NCBI GenBank assembly: GCA_020351915.1
Contig: CP070673.1
Coordinates: forward strand, 4,669,105-4,719,398
Length of the DNA: 50,294 bases
DNA from: Deltaproteobacteria bacterium
GTDB taxonomy: Bacteria; Desulfobacterota; DSM-4660; Desulfatiglandales; B25-G16
Direction: 5' to 3'
Shown: positions 42,611 to 50,294 of the stretch, one piece after another
Position numbering within the stretch: position 1 is the stretch's first letter
How the letters are laid out: every line of letters starts with the position of its first letter
The notes under the pieces: generated by a model
What the model was told of the DNA's origin: nothing
Database searches by the model: none
The model's input: only the letters and a program-made list of their open reading frames with translations
Position numbers and translations under genes: made by a program

Positions 42611-43993
42611 TTATTTCAGTTTGATGGTTTTCTTCACTTCATTGGCAGCCCTAATGCCTGTCTCGGCAGAGGCAGGTAGCCCGACCATTCCCGAGGGCTT
42701 GTTGCCGTCTCCTACATTATACAGGTTACGCACTGACGTTTTTTGGGGCAGGTCGTATCCTGCCCAGCTATGATACACGGGCCATTCATCATCTATATTG
42801 CGGGTATCGGTCCGGAGGAGTTCTGCCCAGGACTCAAAGCCCGGTAAGACGTCCTTCAAGTCTTGGAGGTGTCTCTCTAATTCCAATCGGGCGTTCATGG
42901 GATGCAGGGAAGAGGGCGGTCCACCGAAGGTAACGAGCAAGTGCTTGCCCGGTGGAGCTACCTCAGGGCACGTATTGGTTACGGGGGCAAACTGATATAG
43001 GTTGCGGGTGCCCACCGTGTTGATCATCCCTGGCACATCAGTAAAGGGCCTCTCAGCACCCGCGTAAACAGTAACAATGGGGCAGGGATGCAGTCCATCC
43101 ACATCCTTGAGATACGCTTGGTCAAAGCTCTCTCTGCCTGCCAGCTCCACTGTTTTCTTGGGGCCGGCGTTGCTTATGACTGCCTGCGCCTCCACCTCTA
43201 TCTCTTTATCATCTTCGGCCCGGTGTACCACCACACCTCTGGCTACGCCATCCTTAACCACAATGTGTGTGGCATTGGCAGATCTCCACAGCTCGCCACC
43301 CCTATCCCCTATGGCCTGGAACAGGGCCTCGACCAGGCTCAGGTTACCCCGCCTGGCGTGACCATAAACACGATAACCTCCACCCAGTCCTTTGGACACG
43401 AAGTGGAAGAACGTCCTTGCGGGGATCTCGGCATCGCTGAGGCTATACATAGCAAAGATGACGCATCGGAATACAGCTAAGACATCGTCGTTGTCAGTGT
43501 ACTGGAGAAGCCAATCTCGGAAGGAGAGGGTCCTACCTAGTTGATCTACATCAGCAATCCCTTTTTTGAAGGCCCCCATGATCTTTGCCGAGGCCACTTC
43601 CTTGCCAATCCTGCCCACGATCTTAGCCCGTTCCCCTGATGTCTTGGCCAGGATGTCCAGCAGGGCTCTCACCCCGCCTCGAGAGGGCATCTCATAGGTG
43701 TTGCCGTCAATCCAGTAAAAGAGCCGGGGCTCTGGTTCAACCTCAAAGGGAACGTTCAGCTCCTTGAAGATGCGCTCAACCGTTCCCCCTGTCTCTATGC
43801 CAATGGCACCGGTAGGCATCTTAAAGCCTTTGTATTCAACCGTTGAGAACCTTCCCCCCAGCCGGGCATACTTCTCCAGCACCAACACCTTGTAGCCAGC
43901 GCTCACCAGCATAGATGCTGCTGCCATCCCGCCCATACCGGAACCGATGATTATCACATCATATTTATCCGTTGTCACTTTGCCATCAGACAT
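42611..43993 (-). CDS. CrtI-like FAD/NAD(P)-dependent oxidoreductase
   Basis: A 460-residue flavoprotein related to phytoene desaturases. The N-terminal dinucleotide motif is VIIIGSGMGGMAAASMLVSA, followed by VLVLEKYARLGGRFSTVEYK, and the C terminus has the second FAD contact NLYNVGDGNKPSGMVGLPAS. Family members desaturate, isomerise or saturate isoprenoid or cyclic substrates. It lies in the middle of the CoA-linked run, downstream of the AtuA pair. This hints at a terpenoid or alicyclic substrate, but carotenoid synthesis is unlikely because no crtB-type gene is near. Confidence 0.85.
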   Translation of the reverse strand: MSDGKVTTDKYDVIIIGSGMGGMAAASMLVSAGYKVLVLEKYARLGGRFSTVEYKGFKMPTGAIGIETGGTVERIFKELNVPFEVEPEPRLFYWIDGNTYEMPSRGGVRALLDILAKTSGERAKIVGRIGKEVASAKIMGAFKKGIADVDQLGRTLSFRDWLLQYTDNDDVLAVFRCVIFAMYSLSDAEIPARTFFHFVSKGLGGGYRVYGHARRGNLSLVEALFQAIGDRGGELWRSANATHIVVKDGVARGVVVHRAEDDKEIEVEAQAVISNAGPKKTVELAGRESFDQAYLKDVDGLHPCPIVTVYAGAERPFTDVPGMINTVGTRNLYQFAPVTNTCPEVAPPGKHLLVTFGGPPSSLHPMNARLELERHLQDLKDVLPGFESWAELLRTDTRNIDDEWPVYHSWAGYDLPQKTSVRNLYNVGDGNKPSGMVGLPASAETGIRAANEVKKTIKLK

Positions 43994-44075
43994 TTCTGAT
44001 CCTCCTCTCTGTTATAAAAAGAAATTTGTAGGCAACTCACTTGCTTGCCACAATAACCAGAACATTATTTACTGC

Positions 44076-44456
44076 TTAACCAATCCTGTAGGATTTAAGA
44101 ATATCCTCATCAGCTTTTTTGGCCTCTTCAAGCAATCCTTCATCCACTTCCAGTTCCATTCGCAATAAAGCTTGACCCATTGACTTTCCTGTCTGGTCGA
44201 ACCTCAGGGTACAGGTTGCGCCGCCACCAAGAGCCTGCCTGAGAATGATCTCCAAACTGTCAATATTAGGCACGGGATAGATTTCAACATCCCCTTTGAT
44301 CATCCCGGCGAAGCACTCTTTGACCTTTTCTGTGGTAATGGCCTTTGACAAAAAATTATATATGTTCTTGGTTTTGGCCATGATTCCAATATTGCTCACA
44401 TCTCCTTTATCTCCTGATCTTGCAAAGGCCAATTCCTCGAGCTTTATCCTTTTCAT
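44076..44456 (-). CDS. AtuA C-terminal-domain-like small subunit
   Basis: A 126-residue protein matching the C-terminal domain of AtuA/DUF1446 proteins. The diagnostic block is LAFARSGDKGDVSNIGIMAK (8-27), followed by LGGGATCTLRFDQTGKSMGQ-type sequence near 75-95. In many organisms this domain is fused to the AtuA N-terminal domain; here it is encoded separately, two bases after the larger gene. The two proteins almost certainly form one complex. AtuA is needed for acyclic terpene (citronellol/geranylate) use in Pseudomonas, but its reaction is not firmly known. Confidence 0.88.
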   Translation of the reverse strand: MKRIKLEELAFARSGDKGDVSNIGIMAKTKNIYNFLSKAITTEKVKECFAGMIKGDVEIYPVPNIDSLEIILRQALGGGATCTLRFDQTGKSMGQALLRMELEVDEGLLEEAKKADEDILKSYRIG

Positions 44457-44458
44457 GA

Positions 44459-45823
44459 TTAACTCACCTCCATTAGTTGGCTTTCAACCCTTACTAGTTC
44501 TCTCGGTACCAGCGACGGCCAGAGTGCAAGAACAGGCCTGACGTTCATAGGAACACCAAAACTGGAGCCAATGGGCCCCATAGTCCATAAATGTGTCGCC
44601 TCCCTTCGAACAACGTCGGCCTCTGGATAGGTCTCTGTTCTGGCAGCAATTCGTAGTCCCACTTCATTCAGATCCTTATCTTCAACGGGAGCGGCCTCAC
44701 CATGAAGCATATTCACACCCACATAATCAATACGAAGTTCCTTGAATTTTACATTAAGGCGTTTAAATCGTTCTCTCACCCATTTCTCGGCCCATTTGGC
44801 CTTTTCCAGGGCATCGGGCCAAGGGAAAAAGGCCAGACCCTCACCGATAAAGCCATCTCGATACCCGATGCAGACTTTCAGGTTATCGGGTCGTTTTTTA
44901 CCCTTCATATCTGTTACCCTTACCCGATTCCTTCCTTCCTCTGTAAGATGCAGTGCGGTAAAGTCACCAATTCCATCTGGCATCAAATAATTCGCGGGGT
45001 CCATGATCTCGTAGAGCAAATGCTCCTTTACCGTCCATTGATTGACAATACCCCCTGAATCCGGTGTTTTCGTGATCACCGCCTCACCGTTCTCGTAGAA
45101 CTCGGCAACGGGGAATCCGATCTCCCAGGGGCGTTCGGATACCTTCCACATGTTTGACATCCCGCCGGTGACACATGCTGAGCATTCAATGATGTGACCC
45201 ACCGTAACAGCAGCAGCGATCCGGTCTGTATACTCCTCTGAGTAATCCCAGCCAAATTCGTACATCAAGGGGCCCACGTAAAGGGCATTGTCCGAAACCC
45301 TCCCCGCTATGATCATATCTGCTCCATTCTTGAGCTCTTTAATAATGAGGTCGGCTCCAATATAGGCATTGGCAGCAACAATACTTTCCCTAATGCTTTC
45401 GATATCCTCTTCACCGGTATCCAGGTTCTTAAACTTCCAGCCTTGAGCCCTGATGTCATCGATATAGGGAAGGATATCGTCCCCAGAAACAACACCAATC
45501 TTCATGGCGCCCAAGTTCAAATCCTTGACCAGCTTTTTTACCTCCAGCGCCGCTTGTGGAGGATTCGCTCCACCGGCGTTCGTTATCATCTTGATGCCCT
45601 TGGGTACCGTTACTGGCAACAATTTCTTCATCCAAGGTATAATGTCTTGAATATACCCCGATTCCGGGTTCTTTGCTTTCATGCGATTCAGGATAGCCAT
45701 GGTCAATTCTGCAAGGTGATCAAACCCTATATACTGGACATCACTCCTCTCGGCCATCTCCACGGCCGGCTCCAGCAAATCTCCCCAAAAGGCCGAGCCC
45801 GAACCAATCACTACTTTTTTCAT
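44459..45823 (-). CDS. AtuA/DUF1446-family protein
   Basis: A 454-residue protein of the acyclic-terpene-utilisation AtuA (DUF1446) family. Typical segments are VVIGSGSAFWGDLLEPAVEM at the start, MITNAGGANPPQAALEVKKL in the first third, KIGVVSGDDI and DMIIAGRVSDNALYVGPLMY in the centre. It lacks the C-terminal domain, which is the adjacent 44076-44456 gene, so this is a split AtuA. The family is linked genetically to catabolism of branched isoprenoid acids and short hydroxy-acyl-CoA compounds. Catalytic residues are not defined. Neighbouring CoA-transferase and thiolase genes suggest a CoA-ester substrate. Confidence 0.9.
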   Translation of the reverse strand: MKKVVIGSGSAFWGDLLEPAVEMAERSDVQYIGFDHLAELTMAILNRMKAKNPESGYIQDIIPWMKKLLPVTVPKGIKMITNAGGANPPQAALEVKKLVKDLNLGAMKIGVVSGDDILPYIDDIRAQGWKFKNLDTGEEDIESIRESIVAANAYIGADLIIKELKNGADMIIAGRVSDNALYVGPLMYEFGWDYSEEYTDRIAAAVTVGHIIECSACVTGGMSNMWKVSERPWEIGFPVAEFYENGEAVITKTPDSGGIVNQWTVKEHLLYEIMDPANYLMPDGIGDFTALHLTEEGRNRVRVTDMKGKKRPDNLKVCIGYRDGFIGEGLAFFPWPDALEKAKWAEKWVRERFKRLNVKFKELRIDYVGVNMLHGEAAPVEDKDLNEVGLRIAARTETYPEADVVRREATHLWTMGPIGSSFGVPMNVRPVLALWPSLVPRELVRVESQLMEVS

Positions 45824-45844
45824 CTTCTCTTGCCTCCTTTACCT

Positions 45845-47131
45845 CTATTGTTTGTGTAAATCATCTCTCAGCTCTTCTCGAAAACTCGGATGGGCAATTG
45901 CAATCAATTCTCTTGCTCTCTCAGGAAGAGACTTCCCCCGCAATCGTGCCACACCATACTCGGTGATTACGAAATCTATATCGGCTCTGCCAACGGTCAC
46001 GACTGCACTATGGTCTAAACGTGATACTATGCGAGAAGCCTTTCCCTTTCGAGCCGTTGATGGAAAGGCAATCACTGCCTTTCCGCCAGGGGAGGCAGTG
46101 GCACCACGAAGAAAATCCAGCTGTCCCCCCACTCCATTAACCAGTTCTTCGCCCCGCATCTCTGCGTTCACTTGACCGTTCAAGTCAATTTGAATCGCTG
46201 AGTTGATACTAACGAGCCCTTTGATCTGACTCAGGACGCGGATATTGTGAGTATAATTTATCGACCGCATTTCAATTAGGGGATTACTGTGGCAAAACTC
46301 ATAAAATTTTGAAGTCCCTATTAACTCCGTTGCCACTATCCGACTGCTGTTGGAGCTCCCCCTTTTTGTATTAATAGCACCTGATTCTACCAAACTCATG
46401 ACTCCATCCGAAAACGTCCCCGTATGGATAGACAAATTGTTTTTTTTCTTAATTTCCTCCAAAATTGCCGCAGCGATATTGCCAATCCCGATCTGGATCA
46501 CCGCATTATCCGGGATTAGCTCGGATGTATATTCTGCTATTCTTCTTTCTGTCTCACTCATTTTTGGAGGAGACATAGCCGGTAGAGGATGTGAATATTC
46601 GGCTATATAATCAACCTCAGAAAGGTGGACAAAGGTATCACCCAATGTTCTGGGCATCTGCTCGTTTATTTCTGCAATTACAAGCTTTGCACTATTTAAG
46701 ACTTCCCGTATATAGCTGATGCTTACACCAAGGCTGCAATATCCGTGGCTATCAGGTGGTGAAAGTTGAATCAAGGCCACATCAATAGGGATAATACCGT
46801 TGGCAAACAATCCGGGTATCTGGGAGAGATGGCACGGAATGTAATCTGCCCGACCCTTATTCACTGCTTCCATAATTCGGGGGCCAACAGAAAATGCCTT
46901 AACCTTGAAATGTCCTTCCATCTCCGGCAGAGCATACGGGCATTCTCCCATCGGCATCATCGTGTAGATTTCAACGTTTTCCAAACGGTCCTTGCGTTCA
47001 ACCAGGGATTTCGTCAGGGCTTGTGGCTCAGCACAGACAGGACTCAGCGCAATACGGTGCCCTGACTGGATCATTTCGACAGCTTCACCAGCTTCAATCT
47101 TTCCTTTTCTTGGCTGTCTTTCATATACCAT
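45845..47131 (-). CDS. Acetyl-CoA hydrolase/4-hydroxybutyrate CoA-transferase family protein
   Basis: A 428-residue class I CoA-transferase of the acetyl-CoA hydrolase family. Recognisable parts are SHGYCSLGVSISY (128-140), VIQIGIGNIAAAILEEI, GVGGQLDFLRGATASPGGKA and the C-terminal TEYGVARLRGKSLPERAREL helix. In the Clostridium aminobutyricum enzyme the catalytic glutamate is at position 238, in HTE; here residue 238 is glycine (SIHTGTFSDGV). It therefore may not form the usual glutamyl-CoA intermediate, although some subfamilies may share this change. Its place 21 bases before the AtuA gene suggests activation or exchange of the pathway acid. Confidence 0.88.
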   Translation of the reverse strand: MVYERQPRKGKIEAGEAVEMIQSGHRIALSPVCAEPQALTKSLVERKDRLENVEIYTMMPMGECPYALPEMEGHFKVKAFSVGPRIMEAVNKGRADYIPCHLSQIPGLFANGIIPIDVALIQLSPPDSHGYCSLGVSISYIREVLNSAKLVIAEINEQMPRTLGDTFVHLSEVDYIAEYSHPLPAMSPPKMSETERRIAEYTSELIPDNAVIQIGIGNIAAAILEEIKKKNNLSIHTGTFSDGVMSLVESGAINTKRGSSNSSRIVATELIGTSKFYEFCHSNPLIEMRSINYTHNIRVLSQIKGLVSINSAIQIDLNGQVNAEMRGEELVNGVGGQLDFLRGATASPGGKAVIAFPSTARKGKASRIVSRLDHSAVVTVGRADIDFVITEYGVARLRGKSLPERARELIAIAHPSFREELRDDLHKQ

Positions 47132-47163
47132 AAAAATAACTGGAAATTGAGAAGGATTACTCT

Positions 47164-47919
47164 TTATCCTAAGCCAGCAAGACCTCCATCAACCGGTATA
47201 ACCTGCCCCTGAATACTATTAGCTGCATCTGAGGCCAAAAACGAGAAGACTGGCCCAATCTCCTCAGGCTCAAATGCCTTATGGAGTAAAGTCCTTGCCA
47301 GGGTGGCCTCTCTAAACTTGGGGTCGGATAAGATTTTTGAGGTCATATCAGTGGATATCACTCCTAAACTCACTGCATTTACAATTATGTTATGCCTCGA
47401 GAGTTCTTTGGCACCACTCTTAACGAGACCAATGATCCCCCCTTTGGCAGCTGCATAATTCGGCTGTCCTATTGCACCCTGGAACCCTGCCACCGAGATA
47501 ACGCAGAGTATCTTCCCCTGTTTTCTCTCAATCATGTGATTGGCCGCCTCCCTCATACACAAAAATGCCCCCTTAAGATGAACGTCTATCACGCTATCCC
47601 ATTTCTCTAAAGACATCTTGTGGAGCATACCAGGGGCAGAATTCCCGGCATTGACTACCAGAATATCCAGCTTGCCGAAGTTATCGATGGCTGTCTTAAA
47701 CATCTCGATAACCTCTTGTTCCTTAGAAACATCTGCTTTATAGGCAATTGCTTTGCGCCCCATCCGCTCGATTTCCTGGACAACCTCTTTGGCAGGACCT
47801 TCACTTCTGCTATAATTAACCAGTACATTGGCGCCCTCCTTTGCAAAGTCCAAGGCAATAGCCCTTCCCACTCCTCTTCCTGCACCTGTGACGATTGCTG
47901 ATTTACCTTCCAAGCTCAT
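47164..47919 (-). CDS. SDR-family oxidoreductase (FabG-like)
   Basis: A 251-residue classical short-chain dehydrogenase. TGAGRGVGRAIALDF (about 11-25) is the cofactor motif, NAG occurs at about 90, and SVAGFQGAIGQPNYAAAKGG holds the catalytic serine, tyrosine and lysine. The C terminus IQGQVIPVDGGLAGLG is standard. The VNYSRSEG segment after the second strand suggests NADP(H) use. It is only distantly like the other SDR at 36.9 kb, so it is not a recent duplicate. It probably handles a hydroxyacyl/ketoacyl step of the CoA-linked pathway. Confidence 0.9.
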   Translation of the reverse strand: MSLEGKSAIVTGAGRGVGRAIALDFAKEGANVLVNYSRSEGPAKEVVQEIERMGRKAIAYKADVSKEQEVIEMFKTAIDNFGKLDILVVNAGNSAPGMLHKMSLEKWDSVIDVHLKGAFLCMREAANHMIERKQGKILCVISVAGFQGAIGQPNYAAAKGGIIGLVKSGAKELSRHNIIVNAVSLGVISTDMTSKILSDPKFREATLARTLLHKAFEPEEIGPVFSFLASDAANSIQGQVIPVDGGLAGLG

Positions 47920-47967
47920 TTTACATAACCTCCATCTTGGTTTATAAGAAAGCTATTAGTTTCGACC

Positions 47968-49116
47968 TTATTTATTCAAATCCAAGGCATTATTCGCAAT
48001 GATTATCCTTTGGATATTGGAGGTCCCTTCTCCTGCTGTCATTAACATCACATCTCGATACAGCCTAGCTACCACATACTCCGATGAATACGTGTAAGCC
48101 CCATGAATTTTAGCTGCCCCAATTACCGCCTGCACCGCGGCTTCGGATGCAAAAAACTTGGCTATGGTACTCTCATTTGCACTGGGCAGACCTTTATCCT
48201 GTAACCATGAAGCACGATATACCAAAAGGCGTGATGCCTCTGTATTCGCCACCATATCCGCAATGATCTGTTTGTTCATCTGAAACGAACCTATTTTCTT
48301 TCCAAACTGTTCTCTCTCGTTGGCATATCTAATAGCGGCATCAACAGCGGCCTGACCTATCCCTAAGGACCGGGCAGCTATGTTGGCACGTCCGTATGTT
48401 AAGGAGCTTTCGGCAATGGCAAAACCTTGGCCCTCTTCACCAATCAGGTTCTCCTCAGGGACTTTACAGTCTTCAAAAACTATCTCACCCGTATCAGATG
48501 AACGAACACCAAGTTTGTCTTTTTCTGCTCTCGCGCTAAGCCCTGGCATGTCTTTCTCGATGATAAACGCTGAAAGGCCCTTGTGCCTTTGGGATGGGTC
48601 GGTCTTTGCAAAACAGATTCCGGCATCAAAGACCGTGGCATGGGTGATCCACAACTTTGATCCATTCATGATGTAGGAATCACCATCTCGAATTGCCTTA
48701 GTCTCAATACCGGCCATATCAGTCGCCGCGTTCGGCTCGGTGACTGCAAAACAGCCCAATAACTCGCCGCTGATGATTCCCGGAATATATTTTTCCTTCT
48801 GTGTTTCGTTGCCGTTCAGCAGGATCGTCATCGGACAGGTGCCACTTTGCATATTCAAGCAGCACGCTAGTCCCAGTGAAGCCCTTCCCAACTCTTCTGC
48901 TACAATGCTATTGGCCAAAAACCCCAGCTCCGTCCCTCCATATTCCTCAGGAAAAGGGGAGGCAAAAAAACCAAGCTTCCCCATATTGCGGATGGTCTCC
49001 AACGGGAAGATCTCCTCTTTTTCCCATTCCTCGGCAAATGGAATGACTTCTTTTTCGCAAAACTTCTTCACCGTATCTCTAATCTGAATGTGTTCTGGTT
49101 CTAATTCAAAATCCAT
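47968..49116 (-). CDS. Acyl-CoA dehydrogenase
   Basis: A 382-residue acyl-CoA dehydrogenase, the second intact one in the window. FAD-contact blocks are LGCFAVTEPNAATDMAGIET (about 120-139) and YIMNGSKLWITHATVFDAGI (about 149-168). The C-terminal MLMTAGEGTSNIQRIIIANN contains E363 at the canonical catalytic position. The usual TEPxAGSD motif reads TEPNAATD. Identity with the 39.7-40.9 kb enzyme is limited, so they probably act on different intermediates. Electrons would go to ETF, whose genes are not in the window. Confidence 0.92.
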   Translation of the reverse strand: MDFELEPEHIQIRDTVKKFCEKEVIPFAEEWEKEEIFPLETIRNMGKLGFFASPFPEEYGGTELGFLANSIVAEELGRASLGLACCLNMQSGTCPMTILLNGNETQKEKYIPGIISGELLGCFAVTEPNAATDMAGIETKAIRDGDSYIMNGSKLWITHATVFDAGICFAKTDPSQRHKGLSAFIIEKDMPGLSARAEKDKLGVRSSDTGEIVFEDCKVPEENLIGEEGQGFAIAESSLTYGRANIAARSLGIGQAAVDAAIRYANEREQFGKKIGSFQMNKQIIADMVANTEASRLLVYRASWLQDKGLPSANESTIAKFFASEAAVQAVIGAAKIHGAYTYSSEYVVARLYRDVMLMTAGEGTSNIQRIIIANNALDLNK

Positions 49117-49168
49117 CTTAGTCCTCCATCAATAATCCTGCAACTAATCCGGGATATCCGGATCCACC

Positions 49169-50092
49169 TTATTCTAATCCCATAAACCTTAAGGCGTTGT
49201 CGCGGAGGATATTCTTCTTGTATTCATCTTTCATATCCATCTCCATGATCTGCTTTTTACCTCGTCCTAAGCCCATTCCGTTAGTGCCCCACATTACCTT
49301 GGCGTTCCCCCTGCCACTCGACATAAAGCTGATCAATTCCGGATCAAGACTCTTTGGCATATAGGCAGAGATATCACCATAAACATTGGCATGTTTCCAA
49401 ACAAGGTCGATCCATTCGTTGATCCATGGGAAGCCGGTATGTGATAGATTTAGTCTGAGATCAGGAAAGTCCATCACCACCTCATCAATGGGCATAGGGT
49501 TTCCGACCCAACTGGGCAGCGGTTCTGCGGAATGCCCAACTTGCATAGATACAGGTATGTTCATTGAACTACAAAGACCATAGAGTGGGTATAACTTCTT
49601 GTCGTTAAAAGGCAGTCCAAAACTAATGTTATGCAAATATACAAATTTAAAACCGTAATCTTTGACGGCCTTTTCGATATCTCGAAGACTTTCCGCAATC
49701 CTAAATGGGTTGTAACCTGCTACCCCGATTATTCTCCCATTGCTTTTTTTAACCATGTCATTGACTTGATCTATAGTAAAATCAAATATCAATTTAAAAC
49801 TTCTTCTATAAGACCACATCTTAGCAGCTGCGATACAAACCTTATCATATCCCTCTTTATCCATTGCTTTTATGAATGCATCTAAAGATTCATAGGGATA
49901 AAATGCCGTTCCATAAATATGCTTATGCTGCTCCAGTTCTTCAGGTGTTATCGGAAAACGTCCTAATGGGAAAAAGGGCTTGAATGTTGTCGTTGCCACC
50001 TGACGCCATTCTTCCCATTCATTGAAATCGTAGCCAGCATCTTTAATTTGATTGGGGTAATTCATGATATCGATTGCCTTTATGTCTTCCAT
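49169..50092 (-). CDS. Amidohydrolase-fold (Amidohydro_2) protein lacking key metal ligands
   Basis: A 307-residue TIM-barrel protein of the amidohydrolase-2 group. Barrel landmarks are the first strand KAIDIMNYPN, MQVGHSAEP (H187), LRLNLSHTGFPW (H218) and KVMWGTNGMG. The usual first-strand HxH metal pair is replaced by M10/Y12, and the eighth-strand aspartate by N271. H187 and H218 remain. It may therefore use one metal or none, or have a different role such as a lyase or binding protein. It is 52 bases upstream of the acyl-CoA dehydrogenase and clearly part of the same gene run. Confidence 0.8.
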   Translation of the reverse strand: MEDIKAIDIMNYPNQIKDAGYDFNEWEEWRQVATTTFKPFFPLGRFPITPEELEQHKHIYGTAFYPYESLDAFIKAMDKEGYDKVCIAAAKMWSYRRSFKLIFDFTIDQVNDMVKKSNGRIIGVAGYNPFRIAESLRDIEKAVKDYGFKFVYLHNISFGLPFNDKKLYPLYGLCSSMNIPVSMQVGHSAEPLPSWVGNPMPIDEVVMDFPDLRLNLSHTGFPWINEWIDLVWKHANVYGDISAYMPKSLDPELISFMSSGRGNAKVMWGTNGMGLGRGKKQIMEMDMKDEYKKNILRDNALRFMGLE

Positions 50093-50147
50093 GATCCACC
50101 TACCTCCTCTCCATCAATATATTTGTTAATGTTTTGCCCATTCCTTA

Positions 50148-50294
50148 TTACCGCCCCATAAATCGAGGCTTTCTCTTTTCGTTAAATGCCGCCACTCCCT
50201 CCAAGCGGTCTTGGGTATGGTAACATACTTCCGATGCTTCCCGGTCAAAGGCCAGGGAAAGAGCATTGTGAGCACCAAGATTTACGGCCTTTTT
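50148..50294 (-). CDS. Enoyl-CoA hydratase family protein, C-terminal end only
   Basis: The last 48 codons of a gene whose start lies beyond the window. The visible part reads KKAVNLGAHNALSLAFDREA, then a helix VCYHTQDRLEGVAAFNEKRK and the ending PRFMGR. The EGVAAFNEKRKPRF-type ending is the standard C terminus of crotonase-fold enoyl-CoA hydratases. It continues the CoA-linked run, 55 bases before the amidohydrolase-fold gene. Catalytic residues are outside the window. Confidence 0.85.
   Translation of the reverse strand, partial: KKAVNLGAHNALSLAFDREASEVCYHTQDRLEGVAAFNEKRKPRFMGR

Overview
The window looks like part of the chromosome of a strictly anaerobic, carboxylate- and aromatic-degrading bacterium, most likely a Desulfobacterota-type (deltaproteobacterial) sulfate reducer or syntroph. 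This is inferred from gene content: many [4Fe-4S] flavoenzymes and molybdoenzymes, a 4-hydroxybenzoyl-CoA-reductase-like hydroxylase, UbiD, and three kinds of organic-acid importer with several beta-oxidation sets. No rRNA, tRNA or CRISPR array was recognised, and there is no phylogenetic marker. Nearly every intact gene lies on the minus strand, so transcription runs from high to low coordinates. The plus strand carries only an IS200-type element and decayed fragments.

Layout by coordinate. 0.1-3.6 kb: a tripartite tricarboxylate transporter (TctC, TctA, TctB). 3.7-4.6 kb: an IS200-type insertion with a frameshifted transposase. 4.7-7.8 kb: a nitroreductase, a stretch with a decayed [2Fe-2S] fragment and a dispersed repeat, and a UbiD-family decarboxylase. 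7.9-11.1 kb: a TRAP/TAXI importer. 11.6-16.2 kb: a complete branched-chain-amino-acid-type ABC importer (livF, livG, livM, livH, livK order by coordinate). 16.7-17.2 kb: a RidA-family protein. 17.6-18.0 kb: the 3' end of a decayed IS4-type transposase. 18.0-21.7 kb: a three-subunit molybdenum hydroxylase of the HcrABC type, including the extra four-cysteine [4Fe-4S] loop in the FAD subunit. 21.9-26.7 kb: a gene graveyard around one intact Old Yellow Enzyme-type flavoprotein, with pieces of a TRAP permease, molybdenum-hydroxylase subunits, an IS256-type transposase, a DUF6125-like protein, an enoyl-CoA hydratase and another flavoenzyme.

26.7-36.3 kb is a redox block: a CCG-domain iron-sulfur protein, an FAD-linked oxidase, two DMSO-reductase-family molybdoenzymes (one cut by a single in-frame TAG) and a second OYE-type flavoprotein. 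36.9-50.3 kb is a closely packed run of CoA-linked catabolic genes: SDR, broken acyl-CoA dehydrogenase, enoyl-CoA hydratase, 3-hydroxyacyl-CoA dehydrogenase, acyl-CoA dehydrogenase, DUF35 protein, thiolase-like protein, CrtI-like flavoprotein, AtuA pair, CoA-transferase, SDR, acyl-CoA dehydrogenase, amidohydrolase-fold protein and a second enoyl-CoA hydratase cut by the window edge.

A sensible reading is an accessory catabolic island for one or more carboxylic acids, aromatic, alicyclic or terpenoid. Importers bring the acid in, the CoA-transferase activates it, and the AtuA/thiolase/beta-oxidation genes degrade it. The molybdenum, OYE, FAD-oxidase and CCG proteins handle difficult redox steps and pass electrons towards the quinone pool or other carriers. 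The substrate is not readable from sequence. Repeated decayed copies of the same enzyme families show that the island has been rearranged by duplication, insertion and loss.
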